Shown here: piece by piece, positions 25,945 through 33,460 of the stretch
Numbering within the stretch: the first letter of the stretch is position 1
How the letters are laid out: every line of letters starts with the position of its first letter
Assembly: GCF_002812985.1 (NCBI RefSeq)
Contig: NZ_PGCP01000038.1
Coordinates: 1 to 64,000, forward strand
DNA length: 64,000 nt
Source: Aeromonas lusitana
Lineage (GTDB): Bacteria; Pseudomonadota; Gammaproteobacteria; Enterobacterales; Aeromonadaceae
Direction: 5' to 3'
Notes under the pieces: model-generated
Database searches by the model: none
Told to the model about the DNA's origin: nothing
What the model saw: only the letters and a program-made list of their open reading frames with translations
Translations under genes and position numbers: made by a program

Positions 25945-26529
25945 GTATAGAGTTTTAAATTTTAGCTCGTAAGTTTCTGGTGAGAGACTAGATTGTTGTC
26001 CAGATTCAGCTTTCTGGCCTTTCCAGTCAGTATGGTCAAGCCATCCAAATCTGATAGTCTGAATTTCAGGTTTGACTTTGCTGGCAGAAAACTTCCAGAA
26101 ATTTACGGCTAAATAGAAACCATCCTTACTTTTTTTACCTTGTGTAGGCTGTTGGGCATAGCTGCGATTGCCAAAAATTCGAGATGGATTTGACGATGTT
26201 TTTAGCTCTATTGAATAAAAGTCATCTGGAATATATACGATATCTTTATCACCCGCATTCTTTTCACCTCTCCATGCTAATGGGAAAGCAGCCTCTATTT
26301 CTGCAGGGATAAGCTCATGGAGCAATGCGCCAATGATTTGAGGTTTAGGAAATATATGCTCACCTATTTTAAGACCATTATTTCCTATAGAGGTGTTGAA
26401 TATACCATTCCAAGCATCATGAACCACCTCTATAATAAAATCCTTGGGTAATGGATGTTTATTAATTAATTTTTCTGTTATTGACTTCCATTCTGATTTG
26501 TCGTGGTCAGCGTAGGGAGATCTGTTCAT
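25933..26529 (-). CDS. Putative type II restriction endonuclease
   Basis: A 198-residue protein without a membrane or signal segment. A PD-(D/E)XK nuclease core is visible: Asp96 in DKDIVYIP, then Glu108-Leu-Lys110 in SIELKTSS. The motif IFGNRSYAQ (118-126) follows the core and recurs in some type II nucleases; I have a weak recollection of the ScaI family. The recognition site cannot be read. It lies between the convergent methyltransferase and the controller gene, whose stop overlaps its ATG (ATGA), so C and R are co-transcribed. AT-rich like its neighbours. Confidence 0.75.
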   Translation of the reverse strand: MNRSPYADHDKSEWKSITEKLINKHPLPKDFIIEVVHDAWNGIFNTSIGNNGLKIGEHIFPKPQIIGALLHELIPAEIEAAFPLAWRGEKNAGDKDIVYIPDDFYSIELKTSSNPSRIFGNRSYAQQPTQGKKSKDGFYLAVNFWKFSASKVKPEIQTIRFGWLDHTDWKGQKAESGQQSSLSPETYELKFKTLYSKR

Positions 26530-26741
26530 TCAATACCTCTAAGCAACTCTGTTGGTGTAATATCTAATGCTCTGGATATGATAATAATATTCTCCAAGCT
26601 AATGTTTCGCTCACCACGTTCAACAGAGCTGATATAAGTTCTATGTAAAGAACATCTATCCGCAAGTTCTTCTTGTGATAGATGTTGTTCTTGTCGGTGA
26701 AATTTCATATTTTCACCAAACTTCTTCTTTATTTCTTTCAT
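26526..26741 (-). CDS. Restriction-modification controller (C) protein, XRE family
   Basis: A 71-residue single-domain helix-turn-helix protein. The XRE motif covers about residues 16-60 (LSQEELADRCSLHRTYISSV then ERGERNISLENIIIIS), the classic C.BclI/C.AhdI-type pattern. C proteins dimerise on C-boxes, first activating and then repressing their own promoter so that nuclease appears after methyltransferase. The gene overlaps the nuclease start by four bases, and tandem C-boxes lie 24-49 bases upstream of its ATG. Size and context make this assignment strong. Confidence 0.9.
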   Translation of the reverse strand: MKEIKKKFGENMKFHRQEQHLSQEELADRCSLHRTYISSVERGERNISLENIIIISRALDITPTELLRGIE

Positions 26742-26764
26742 ATGGATATTATCCGCCCATTGAA

Positions 26765-26790
26765 TACTATGAGTCTACAGACTATGAGTT
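26765..26790 (-). promoter_or_regulatory. Tandem C-boxes upstream of the controller gene
   Basis: Two 11-base boxes, TACTATGAGTC (26765-26775) and GACTATGAGTT (26780-26790), are repeated with a 15-base period. Each fits the C-box pattern GACT-N3-AGTC with one end position changed. The two-box layout upstream of a C gene is the known operator arrangement for activation (distal) and repression (proximal). Confidence 0.85.
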
Positions 26791-26833
26791 TCCTTTTGAC
26801 GATGAGGTTGCGGTGACTAGTCCGTATATTCAC

Positions 26834-26861
26834 TTAGAGAAGCGTAATCGGACGTTCGCGT
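26834..26861. repeat. Right 28-bp direct repeat flanking the restriction-modification island
   Basis: This is the partner of 24645-24672. It lacks the left hairpin arm and the GTAG head of the REP element. Downstream, GGACGTTCGCG (26850-26860) can pair imperfectly with CGCGAAGG-AAACGTCC (about 26869-26884), a further hairpin at the transposase-remnant side. Confidence 0.85.
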
Positions 26862-26899
26862 AATTGTTCGCGAAGGAAACGTCCTTTTGGTGATTACTC

Positions 26900-27135
26900 T
26901 CTCTATCGGCGTTGTCTCGAAGGAACAGCCCCAATCCTGCGGATAGACGCCACTTGCCACACCCATATGGTGAATCCTGCTCATCCCGGATCAGATGTTC
27001 CCAATAATAGCGTTGCCAGAGGTCCCGTTCTCCATGGCGTAACCGGGTCTGGCTGCGCCGCTCGGTCACCAATGAAATCTGGGACACCCATCTTTCTGAA
27101 GTGAGCCTTGTCTGGTGGGTTATCCGTGCTGTCAC
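26900..27135 (-). pseudogene. Decayed REP-associated tyrosine transposase (RAYT)
   Basis: Minus-strand fragments in different frames align in order with RAYT/TnpA-REP proteins as I remember them: KAHFRK (about 27088-27105), then TERRSQTRLRHGERDLWQRY and WEHLIRDEQD (26974-27066), then GVYPQDWG (about 26932-26955). Between the last two, the expected stretch with the HVDYIHYNPVKHG motif is missing, so there is an internal deletion plus at least two frameshifts. RAYTs are single-copy Y1 nucleases associated with REP elements; a REP-type hairpin sits just beyond its 3' side and beside uvrD. Confidence 0.72.
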
Positions 27136-27218
27136 CAAAAAGGTGGGTAGCCCAAGATGCTGCTTTGATGGTGCGGCGAACCACGGCATACTGCCCCGTC
27201 ACTGGATGGGGGTCATTA

Positions 27219-27725
27219 ATGTCTAAATGGATGCCAAGAATGCGCTGGTTAGGACGCTGGTTTTTGCGAAAAACGACTCTGGCGCTACTGACCAGCCTGC
27301 TGTTTTTGCTCTCGTTCACCCTGTTTCAATACGCATCTTGGTTGCCGGTGCTGGAGGTCGATTCCTTCCTCGAATGGAGCTGTTTCTCTTCAGGGCGCAC
27401 CTTTACCGAACTGGCTCCGGCCATGCTGGAGTTTAGTTTCGTGCTCGCCTGCGCCTTCTTGCCCCTGTTTTTGCTGACACCGCGCCCGCTGCTGCTCCCG
27501 CTCTTTGCCGGACTCTGGCTGTGGCAAACCTATGACATCGCTTTTATGACGGCTACCGCCTCGACCTGGCTGCCTCACGAGATCATCTGGACCTTTATCC
27601 TGCCCCACACCCACTGGCTGCTGCTTACCCTGCTGCCCCCTCTGCTGCTGATCCGTTATCTCGGCAGGCGGCTGCTGGCGCCAGAAACCCAGCCAGGGGC
27701 AGCCATCAGGTCGGCCAAGTCATAG
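27219..27725 (+). CDS. Unrecognised integral membrane protein
   Basis: I do not recognise this 168-residue protein. It has four to five hydrophobic segments (about 20-36, 64-80, 83-101, 113-118 to 128, and 130-150) and a basic N-terminus. GGGGG precedes the ATG at 27219; further in-frame ATGs at 27231 and 27240 are possible starts. Codon use is GC-rich, like the chromosome and unlike the adjacent restriction-modification genes. The preceding sequence is transposase remnant, so the promoter may be recent. It ends in a short polar tail. Confidence 0.6.
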   Translation: MSKWMPRMRWLGRWFLRKTTLALLTSLLFLLSFTLFQYASWLPVLEVDSFLEWSCFSSGRTFTELAPAMLEFSFVLACAFLPLFLLTPRPLLLPLFAGLWLWQTYDIAFMTATASTWLPHEIIWTFILPHTHWLLLTLLPPLLLIRYLGRRLLAPETQPGAAIRSAKS

Positions 27726-27835
27726 AATAGGGAAACAAGGCGTGGGCAGGGCCTGATCTGCACATATCTAGGGATGCCAAGCCAATAAGCCATGGGCATA
27801 AACGGGGAGAAACGCGGGGGAGGGTAAATCAGAAA

Positions 27836-27866
27836 CCCGGCCGTTGGACGGGGCGCGGCGGCCGGG
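27836..27866. other. GC-rich hairpin without T-tract
   Basis: An 8-bp inverted repeat (CCCGGCCG / CGGCCGGG) lies in the 179-base gap between convergent genes. It may act as a 3' mRNA hairpin. Nothing else is visible in the gap. Confidence 0.4.
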
Positions 27867-27904
27867 TGAATTGTAAAGAGTAGGGTGACAGAGAACGCGG
27901 GTTA

Positions 27905-28102
27905 TCAGCCTAGTCTAATCAACTCGATGGGCGCGTAACGCTCTCGGGAGTTGGCCAGCAGCACGCACTTCTCATGCTCCGCCTCATAGGGGGTCATATT
28001 GTCGGTGTGGGCCTCCTTCAGGACGTCGACGGCGCCGGTGGCGGCGATCATGACGCGCTGGCCCAGGGTCAGCACATTGCGGTTCCGATCATAGATCTTC
28101 AT
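27905..28102 (-). CDS. Small unrecognised cytoplasmic protein
   Basis: A 65-residue soluble protein, start MKIYDRNRNVLTLGQRVMIA, with no signal, membrane segment or familiar domain. The ATG at 28100-28102 follows CAAAAGGAGAGTGCA, an excellent ribosome site, so expression is likely. The order of short beta-like segments (LTLGQRVMIA, CVLLANS, YAPIELIRLG) hints at a small barrel, which is only a guess. Stands alone between convergent and divergent neighbours. Confidence 0.65.
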   Translation of the reverse strand: MKIYDRNRNVLTLGQRVMIAATGAVDVLKEAHTDNMTPYEAEHEKCVLLANSRERYAPIELIRLG

Positions 28103-28398
28103 TGCACTCTCCTTTTGTTGTACCCGGATGGGTGCTCCGGGCGGCGGGATCAGACTACGCCCCTGAAAAAGGGTGATGCATGTCACAGATCAAAAAAGAG
28201 GCGAAGAGGGACTCGAAGAGTGGCGCATGGCGGCGCTGGACCAGGGGCGTCGGCAGCGCGGCCTTGCAGGGTCGGCCATGGCCTGTCGCTCTGCACGCCG
28301 GCCTCGGTGCTTTTTGCCAGCCAGGGCTCGAACCGGGGAGGGGATGCGCTATAGTGATGCCGCTTGTTTCACTGCCTTCAACCAACCGAGAGTGCATT

Positions 28399-28899
28399 AT
28401 GAATCGTGATATCGCCGCCCAGTTTATCAAGATGCTGACCAACCTCGACCACTGCCTGGCCAAGGCCGAGGCCCACGCCGAGGCCAAGAAATTCAACGTG
28501 GACAACTTTGTGGGCGAGCGTCTTATCGTCGACATGCTGCCCTTCTCCAAGCAGATCCTGATCTGCTGCGACACGGCCCGCGCCCTGGTTGCCACTGCCA
28601 GCCACAGCGAGCTGCCTGTGCTGGGTGATGACCCCAAGACCATGGCGGATCTGCGCGCCCATATCGGCAAGACCATCGCCTATCTGCAGAGCAAGCTGGA
28701 GGCCGATTTCAGCCAGTATGCGAGCGGTCACTACTATCCCTACTGGGCCGGTGGCAAGGGGATGGATGGCCATACCTGCGTCCACGAGTACGGCATCCCG
28801 AACTTCTACTTCCACCTGACCATGGCCTATGCCCTGCTGCGTCAGGCCGGGGTCAACCTCGGCAAGGGGGATTACCTGGGTGGCCTGAACCTGCAATAA
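28399..28899 (+). CDS. DUF1993 family protein
   Basis: A 166-residue soluble protein matching the DUF1993 family as I recall it: a helical DinB-like fold with the C-terminal signature HEYGIPNFYFHLTMAYALLR (about 133-152) and LGKGDYLG near the end. The function of the family is unknown. The ATG at 28399 follows GAGAG; a longer in-frame extension upstream lacks homology. No operon partner is visible. Confidence 0.8.
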   Translation: MNRDIAAQFIKMLTNLDHCLAKAEAHAEAKKFNVDNFVGERLIVDMLPFSKQILICCDTARALVATASHSELPVLGDDPKTMADLRAHIGKTIAYLQSKLEADFSQYASGHYYPYWAGGKGMDGHTCVHEYGIPNFYFHLTMAYALLRQAGVNLGKGDYLGGLNLQ

Positions 28900-28962
28900 G
28901 AACCCATCCCATCAGGCTAGTTAACTCGCCATGTTGAACCCAGGCAGTGCTCGACATCCTCA

Positions 28963-28976
28963 CGTACTCCAGTACG
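28963..28976. other. Palindrome in the DUF1993 3' flank
   Basis: CGTACTCCAGTACG forms a 6-bp hairpin inside about 110 bases of non-coding sequence that looks like a dispersed intergenic element, with no Shine-Dalgarno-led gene. Without other genome copies its repeat status is unproven. Confidence 0.3.
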
Positions 28977-29062
28977 CTCCGGTTTCAGCGCGCTGGCTGT
29001 GTCCAAACTGCCATCGACAATGACGCCTATTGGGATAGGAGTCGCGGTCTGTCGAAACGAAA

Positions 29063-29097
29063 AGAGCCTGCCAGTTTGGCAGGCTCTCTGTATTTTT
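29063..29097. terminator. Bidirectional terminator
   Basis: An 11-bp perfect stem (AGAGCCTGCCA / TGGCAGGCTCT) with a GTT loop; a T-rich tail follows on the plus strand and A residues precede it. Confidence 0.88.
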
Positions 29098-29146
29098 GGG
29101 CGGCAGGTTCTGGTCTGCGTTGGGCCCCTGATGCGGGACTGAACGG

Positions 29147-29596
29147 TTATTCGCTCGGGATCTCCGGCTCCACCAGGGCGGCGAGCTGGCTCAGGGACTC
29201 CTGCCAGCCGAGGTAACACATCTCCACCGGAATGAGTGCCGGGATCCCCGCCTGCTCGATGGCGAGCTCGGTGCCGCACAGCACCTGGGTCAGTCTGATG
29301 GTGACCCGCATCTCCCCCGGCAGATTGGGGTCATCAAATCTATCCGTGTAGCGGATGCGCTTGCCCGGCTCCAGCTCCTGATACTCGCCGCCAAAGGCGT
29401 GACTATGGCCGGTGCCGAAATTGGTGAACGCCATGCGAAAGTGGCCGCCGACCCTGGCATCCAGCTCGGCCACCTTGCAGGTAAAGCCGTGGGGCGGCAG
29501 CCACTTGGCGAGTGCCTCCCCTTCGATAAAGGCGCGATAGACCCGCAGGGGCGGGGCCTTGAGGACGCGATGCAGCGTCACTGTTCCTGTGCTCAT
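29147..29596 (-). CDS. SRPBCC-fold AHSA1-like protein
   Basis: A 149-residue START/SRPBCC-superfamily protein of the activator-of-Hsp90-ATPase-1-like type. Characteristic features are VYRAFIEGEALAKWLPPHGF (about 19-38), a central GGEYQELEPGKRIRYT (about 69-84) and the C-terminal helix GWQESLSQLAALVE (about 130-143). The fold has a ligand-binding cavity; the ligand is unknown. The ATG at 29594-29596 follows GAAGGA. The upstream in-frame extension is low-complexity antisense sequence of the LysR gene and was excluded. Confidence 0.82.
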   Translation of the reverse strand: MSTGTVTLHRVLKAPPLRVYRAFIEGEALAKWLPPHGFTCKVAELDARVGGHFRMAFTNFGTGHSHAFGGEYQELEPGKRIRYTDRFDDPNLPGEMRVTIRLTQVLCGTELAIEQAGIPALIPVEMCYLGWQESLSQLAALVEPEIPSE

Positions 29597-29688
29597 CTTG
29601 GGTTCCTTCTCGGTAGTGTCCGAGCAAGGATAGTCGCTCGGGGGAAGGACAACCGGGGGCCGGGAGTCGTGGCGCCCCCATGAAGGGG

Positions 29689-30633
29689 TCAGCTTGCTGT
29701 CAGGCGCCGCGCATCCTGGTTGCCATGAGTGGCCCCATTTGCCGCGGGCTGCCCCTCCTCTGTCAGGCACGCTTGCACGCACTCCATAAACACCCGCATG
29801 GCGGGGCTGACAAACTTGCCGGCGTGGTGGGCGCACAGGGCCGTGATGCCGAGGGGCGTGGGGGAGAAGGGCAGCTCCTGCAGCTCCCCCGAACTCAGCT
29901 CCCGCTCGACGGCGAAGCGGGGCAGGAAGGAGACGCCGAGGTTGCTGGCCACGCAGCGCTTGATGCTCTCTATGCTCCACAGCTCTATGGTGCCGTCCAG
30001 GGTGATGGCGCGCTGGCGAAGGGTGCTCTCGAACAGCTGGCGGAAGATGCACTGCGGCTCGTTGATGATGAAGCTGACCGGCAGGTGCTGATCCGGGCGG
30101 GTGAAGTCGATGCCGCTGAGGGCGGGGGAGGCTACCAGCACCAGGGGTTGCTCGCCAAAGCTCTCCATCTGCAGGGCGGCGTCGTTGCCGACCCGGTAGA
30201 AGATGCCGAGATCGGCCTCGTCCGCCAGCAGCGCATCACGAATGACGTAGCAGTTCAGGGACTGGAGCGACAGGCGCACTCCCGGGGCCAGCCGCTTGAA
30301 GCGCTCGAGCACCGCCGGCATCTTGTAGGCCAGCAGGGTTTCGCCGATGGCGACCCTGAGCTCGCCGTTCGGCTCGGCGTCCTGCTGCGCCGCCTGACGG
30401 AGACCCGCCATCACCCGGATCATTTCGTGCACATGGGGCATGATGTTCTGCCCGGCCTTGGTCAGGCACATGCGACGCCCTATTTTTTCGAACAGTTGCA
30501 GCGAAAGCTCCTGCTCAAGCTGCTGGATATGAAAGGTTATCGTCGACTGGGTGCAGCAGAGCTTGCGGGATGCCTTCACGAAGGAGCCCTCCTCGATCAC
30601 CGTCTTGAGGGTAATGAGACGTCGCAGATCCAT
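29689..30633 (-). CDS. LysR-family regulator divergent from eamB
   Basis: A 314-residue LysR-type regulator with an N-terminal winged helix at about residues 3-60 (GSFVKASRKLCCTQSTITFH) and an effector domain from about 90. It is divergent from the EamB-type exporter with a 104-base gap holding a perfect 14-bp palindrome. Control of the exporter by an amino acid or thiol compound is likely by position. The C-terminal 20 residues are polar and possibly disordered. Confidence 0.85.
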   Translation of the reverse strand: MDLRRLITLKTVIEEGSFVKASRKLCCTQSTITFHIQQLEQELSLQLFEKIGRRMCLTKAGQNIMPHVHEMIRVMAGLRQAAQQDAEPNGELRVAIGETLLAYKMPAVLERFKRLAPGVRLSLQSLNCYVIRDALLADEADLGIFYRVGNDAALQMESFGEQPLVLVASPALSGIDFTRPDQHLPVSFIINEPQCIFRQLFESTLRQRAITLDGTIELWSIESIKRCVASNLGVSFLPRFAVERELSSGELQELPFSPTPLGITALCAHHAGKFVSPAMRVFMECVQACLTEEGQPAANGATHGNQDARRLTAS

Positions 30634-30662
30634 GGGGACTCCAATTCATCGAAATGGTTGAA

Positions 30663-30676
30663 TTTAGCATGCTAAA
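30663..30676. promoter_or_regulatory. Perfect palindrome between LysR gene and eamB
   Basis: TTTAGCATGCTAAA is a 14-bp perfect palindrome 30 bases from the LysR ATG and 62 bases from the eamB ATG. Outer TCGAA/TTCGA arms extend the symmetry loosely. Probable regulator binding site, by position and symmetry. Confidence 0.5.
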
Positions 30677-30737
30677 ACATTCGATTTTGTGATGCCAGTG
30701 GCCGCGTTAAGGTATCACTCCCATTCGGAGAAACACC

Positions 30738-31325
30738 ATGACCTCGACCCTTGTCAGCGCATTTTTGACCTACACCCTGATCACGGCCATGACGCCGGGA
30801 CCGAACAACATCCTGGCCCTGAGCGCCGCCAACCAGCATGGTCTGCGCCGCAGTAGCCGGGTGCTGGCGGGCATGAGCGCGGGCTTCCTGCTGATCATGC
30901 TGCTGTGTGCCCTGTTCACCTTCACCCTCATCAGCCTCTCCCCCGCGCTGGTCGGCTGGCTCAGCTGGGCCGGGGCCGCCTATGTACTCTGGCTGGCCTG
31001 GCGCATCGCGACCAGCGGCTCCAACCTGTCGAGCACAGATGGAGCCTTGCCCGGCTTCTGGACCAGCTTCTGGCTGCAGTTCGTGAACGTGAAGATCATC
31101 CTCTACGGCATCACGGCGCTCTCCACCTTCGTGTTGCCCCACACCACAGAACTCGTCTGGGTGCTGGGTGTCAGCCTGCTGCTGGCGCTGATCGGCACGC
31201 TGGGGAACCTCTGCTGGGCCCTGGCGGGTCATCTGCTGCAGCCCCTGTTTCAGCGCCATGGCCGCATCCTGAACCTGACCCTGGCGGCCCTGCTGGTCTA
31301 CTGTGCGGTTCGGATGCTGATCTGA
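30738..31325 (+). CDS. eamB: Cysteine/O-acetylserine exporter EamB-like (LysE/RhtB family)
   Basis: A 195-residue inner-membrane exporter with six hydrophobic segments. It is close to remembered E. coli EamB (YfiK): the N-terminus YTLITAMTPGPNNILALS (about 12-29), then LQFVNVKIILYGITALSTFV (about 115-134) and GNLCWALAGHLLQ (about 156-168). EamB exports cysteine and O-acetylserine. GGAG lies 9 bases before the ATG. Its divergent LysR regulator and a palindrome in between suggest inducible expression. A cysB-like gene is elsewhere in the window at 43136. Confidence 0.88.
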   Translation: MTSTLVSAFLTYTLITAMTPGPNNILALSAANQHGLRRSSRVLAGMSAGFLLIMLLCALFTFTLISLSPALVGWLSWAGAAYVLWLAWRIATSGSNLSSTDGALPGFWTSFWLQFVNVKIILYGITALSTFVLPHTTELVWVLGVSLLLALIGTLGNLCWALAGHLLQPLFQRHGRILNLTLAALLVYCAVRMLI

Positions 31326-31468
31326 TCGGACGCAGGCCGGGGCTGCGTCGCAGTCGTTCGCTAACGCAGTGATTTTTCATCGGATTTTGAAGGAGTTGAT
31401 CAAGGTAGAGGTTATTGCGGGCGTTCGCTCATATAATCGCCGCCATGCAAGCGACTCGGAAGGATTCG

Positions 31469-32137
31469 ATGATAAAGCTGATGGCGGCCCTGTTCGGGCT
31501 GTTTTATACCTGCCTGGTGTGGGCGGCACCGGCCCCCTTTGTGGCGCCGCCGGCCACGCCACTCCTGAGTCGGGTCAGCATGGAGCCGCTGCTCTCCTGG
31601 TTCTCCGGCGAGTTCTCCAGTCGGGAGCAGGCCAGCTACGACAAGCGCTTCACCAGTGCCGAGTTGCGACTGATGGAGATCTGGCCCGGTTATCAGGGCT
31701 TTCGCTGGGTTTATGCCGAGCAGTTCCTGACCGAGCGGGCGGTACGCCCGTTTCGCCAGCGCATCTACCGCTTCTCCCCCCTGCCGGATGGTCAGATCCT
31801 GATGGCGGAGCTGACTATGCCCAGAGCCACCGACTTCGCCGGTGCCTGGCGCAAGCCGGAATTGCTCGACACCCTGACCCCGCAACAGCTCTCCCTGCGT
31901 CAGGGTTGCGAGATCTGGCTGAGCCGCCAACCCTCGGGGGAGTACAGGGGGCACAGCCGGGTCGGGAGCTGCTCCACCAACTTCGGCGGCGCCAGCACCC
32001 TGGTGCAATACCTCTGGATTGGCCCGGATAGCGTCAGGCTGCTGGACAGGGCTTATGACAACGAGGCGCACCAGCGCTGGGGCAGTCCGGGGGAAGGCTA
32101 TGTGTATCTGCGCAAGGTGAAACAGCGCGGGGAGTGA
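31469..32137 (+). CDS. CpeT/CpcT-like (chromophore lyase family) exported protein
   Basis: A 222-residue protein with a signal peptide (MIKLMAALFGLFYTCLVWAA, cleavage near 20-22) and a CpeT/CpcT-like domain (DUF1001), as I recall the family: MEIWPGYQGFRWVYAEQFLT (about 59-78), then FRQRIYRF and the late GCEIWLSRQ and GASTLVQYLWIG. In cyanobacteria the family attaches bilins to phycobiliproteins; there are no phycobiliproteins here, so the role is different and unknown. The ATG at 31469 follows GGAAGGA and yields the signal peptide; an upstream ATG at 31445 is less likely. TATAAT at 31432-31437 fits a -10 box. Confidence 0.72.
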   Translation: MIKLMAALFGLFYTCLVWAAPAPFVAPPATPLLSRVSMEPLLSWFSGEFSSREQASYDKRFTSAELRLMEIWPGYQGFRWVYAEQFLTERAVRPFRQRIYRFSPLPDGQILMAELTMPRATDFAGAWRKPELLDTLTPQQLSLRQGCEIWLSRQPSGEYRGHSRVGSCSTNFGGASTLVQYLWIGPDSVRLLDRAYDNEAHQRWGSPGEGYVYLRKVKQRGE

Positions 32138-32160
32138 GGGGCCGGTTCGGCCCCTTTTTT
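32138..32160 (+). terminator. Rho-independent terminator
   Basis: A GGGGCCG / CGGCCCC stem followed by six T residues directly after the CpeT-like gene. Confidence 0.9.
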
Positions 32161-32204
32161 ATCCGTCGAAGCTGGGCTTCAGGGCATCGGTTGCAAAGCG
32201 AATG

Positions 32205-32238
32205 ACGGGATGGCGCCATCAGGCCCCATCCCGTTTTT
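32205..32238 (+). terminator. Second terminator-like hairpin before the converging transporter
   Basis: A 9-bp stem ACGGGATGG / CCATCCCGT followed by TTTTT on the plus strand. It stops plus-strand read-through into the antisense of the YeeE/YedE gene, whose stop codon lies at 32242. Confidence 0.75.
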
Positions 32239-32241
32239 GCA

Positions 32242-33351
32242 TCAGAGCCTGAACAGGGGTCGCAGACGGATGCCGATCAGGCTGCCGCCCAGCGCCATCA
32301 GCATCCAGACCCAGCCGTGCAGGCTGCCGGACGCGGTGCCATCGAAGAAGCCGCCGAGGTTGCAGGCGCTGTACATGGCCCCCATCCCCATCAGCAGACC
32401 GCCTAGGATGGATGCCAGGCTGTTGCCGAGCCGCATCGGGGCATAGGTGCCGCCGCCGGTGAGGCAACGGGCCAGCGCCGCCCCCAGGATCCCGAGCCAG
32501 AACATGCCGACCATGGGGTTGATGAACAGCGGCTGGGCCAGTTTCGGGTTGCCTTCATACAGGCCGAACACAGAGGCGCCGCGCAGCGCCATGTCGTACA
32601 CGGCGCCCGTGATGGTCCAGGCCGAGCCGTGCAAGGCGACCACGGCGGAGTTGAGCAGGGCGATGACGATGCCGCCGGTCAGCACGGTGAAGCGGCCGTC
32701 GCGCCAGAACAGCTGGGTGCCGCGCAGCAGCGGCTTGATCTCGCCGGTGCGCTTCAACTCGCTTCGGCGAAACAGCATGAACAGCACGGCGACCAGGGCC
32801 AGGTTCAGCAGCATGCCACTCCAGAGGTTGCCGGTCAGATCCCGGGCCAGCACCACATGGCTGGAGAAGGTGGCGTCCAGGGTGGGGCGGAACTGGCTGC
32901 TGATCAGGGTGCCTATGCCGTAGCAGACCAGCACCAGCCAGAAGCGGGGCTGGCCCTCGCCACAGCAGTACAGGGTGCCGGTGGCGCAGACCCCGGCCAG
33001 CTGCATGCCGATGCCGAACAGGAAGGCGCCGACGATGAAGGGCACGCCTATGGCCATGACGTTGCCCACCATGGCATCGCCGAACAGGGCGTGGCTGAAG
33101 GAGAGGAAGCAGGTGAACAGCAGGATCTCGATGGCGATGGTCAGCAGATGGGCCCGCACATAGTAGCTGTTGCGCTTGGTCAGCATCTCGCGCCAGCCAA
33201 AGACGATGCCGAAACGGCTGAAGGAGAGGGTGAAACCGAAACCGAAGCCGATGAGGGCCATCAGGGCCCACTTCATGCCGAACGTCTCCCCCAGATAGAA
33301 CAACGCTCCCCCCGCGAGAGCCACGATGGGGAGCGACCATTGTCGAGTCAT
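32242..33351 (-). CDS. YeeE/YedE-family transporter (putative thiosulfate/sulfur transporter)
   Basis: A 369-residue polytopic membrane protein with about nine hydrophobic segments. Two internally similar halves carry conserved cysteines in GMQLAGVCATGTLY (about 114-127) and GAMYSACNLGGFF (about 325-337), the pattern of YeeE/TsuA thiosulfate importers. Thiosulfate or another sulfur compound is the likely substrate by family. The ATG start codon at 33349-33351 is clear. It stands alone, with no TusA-like partner visible next to it. Confidence 0.82.
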   Translation of the reverse strand: MTRQWSLPIVALAGGALFYLGETFGMKWALMALIGFGFGFTLSFSRFGIVFGWREMLTKRNSYYVRAHLLTIAIEILLFTCFLSFSHALFGDAMVGNVMAIGVPFIVGAFLFGIGMQLAGVCATGTLYCCGEGQPRFWLVLVCYGIGTLISSQFRPTLDATFSSHVVLARDLTGNLWSGMLLNLALVAVLFMLFRRSELKRTGEIKPLLRGTQLFWRDGRFTVLTGGIVIALLNSAVVALHGSAWTITGAVYDMALRGASVFGLYEGNPKLAQPLFINPMVGMFWLGILGAALARCLTGGGTYAPMRLGNSLASILGGLLMGMGAMYSACNLGGFFDGTASGSLHGWVWMLMALGGSLIGIRLRPLFRL

Positions 33352-33460
33352 GCCGATACATCCTTCACATTGTTGTGGTAAAGGCGTGCATCCTAATCCC
33401 GCAATGAGTCCAATGCCAGCCCGCTCGGTGGCGCCGGGCCGTTTCTGTGCGTTTTATGTC

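Noticed and set aside
24603-27218. Integrative element with its own integrase, or prophage, at the restriction-modification island
   Set aside because: No integrase, tRNA attachment site, terminase or structural phage gene is visible; only REP-derived repeats bound the segment.
29597-30052. N-terminal extension of the AHSA1-like protein
   Set aside because: The upstream part is antisense to the LysR gene, with no domain; GAAGGA marks the ATG at 29596 as the start.
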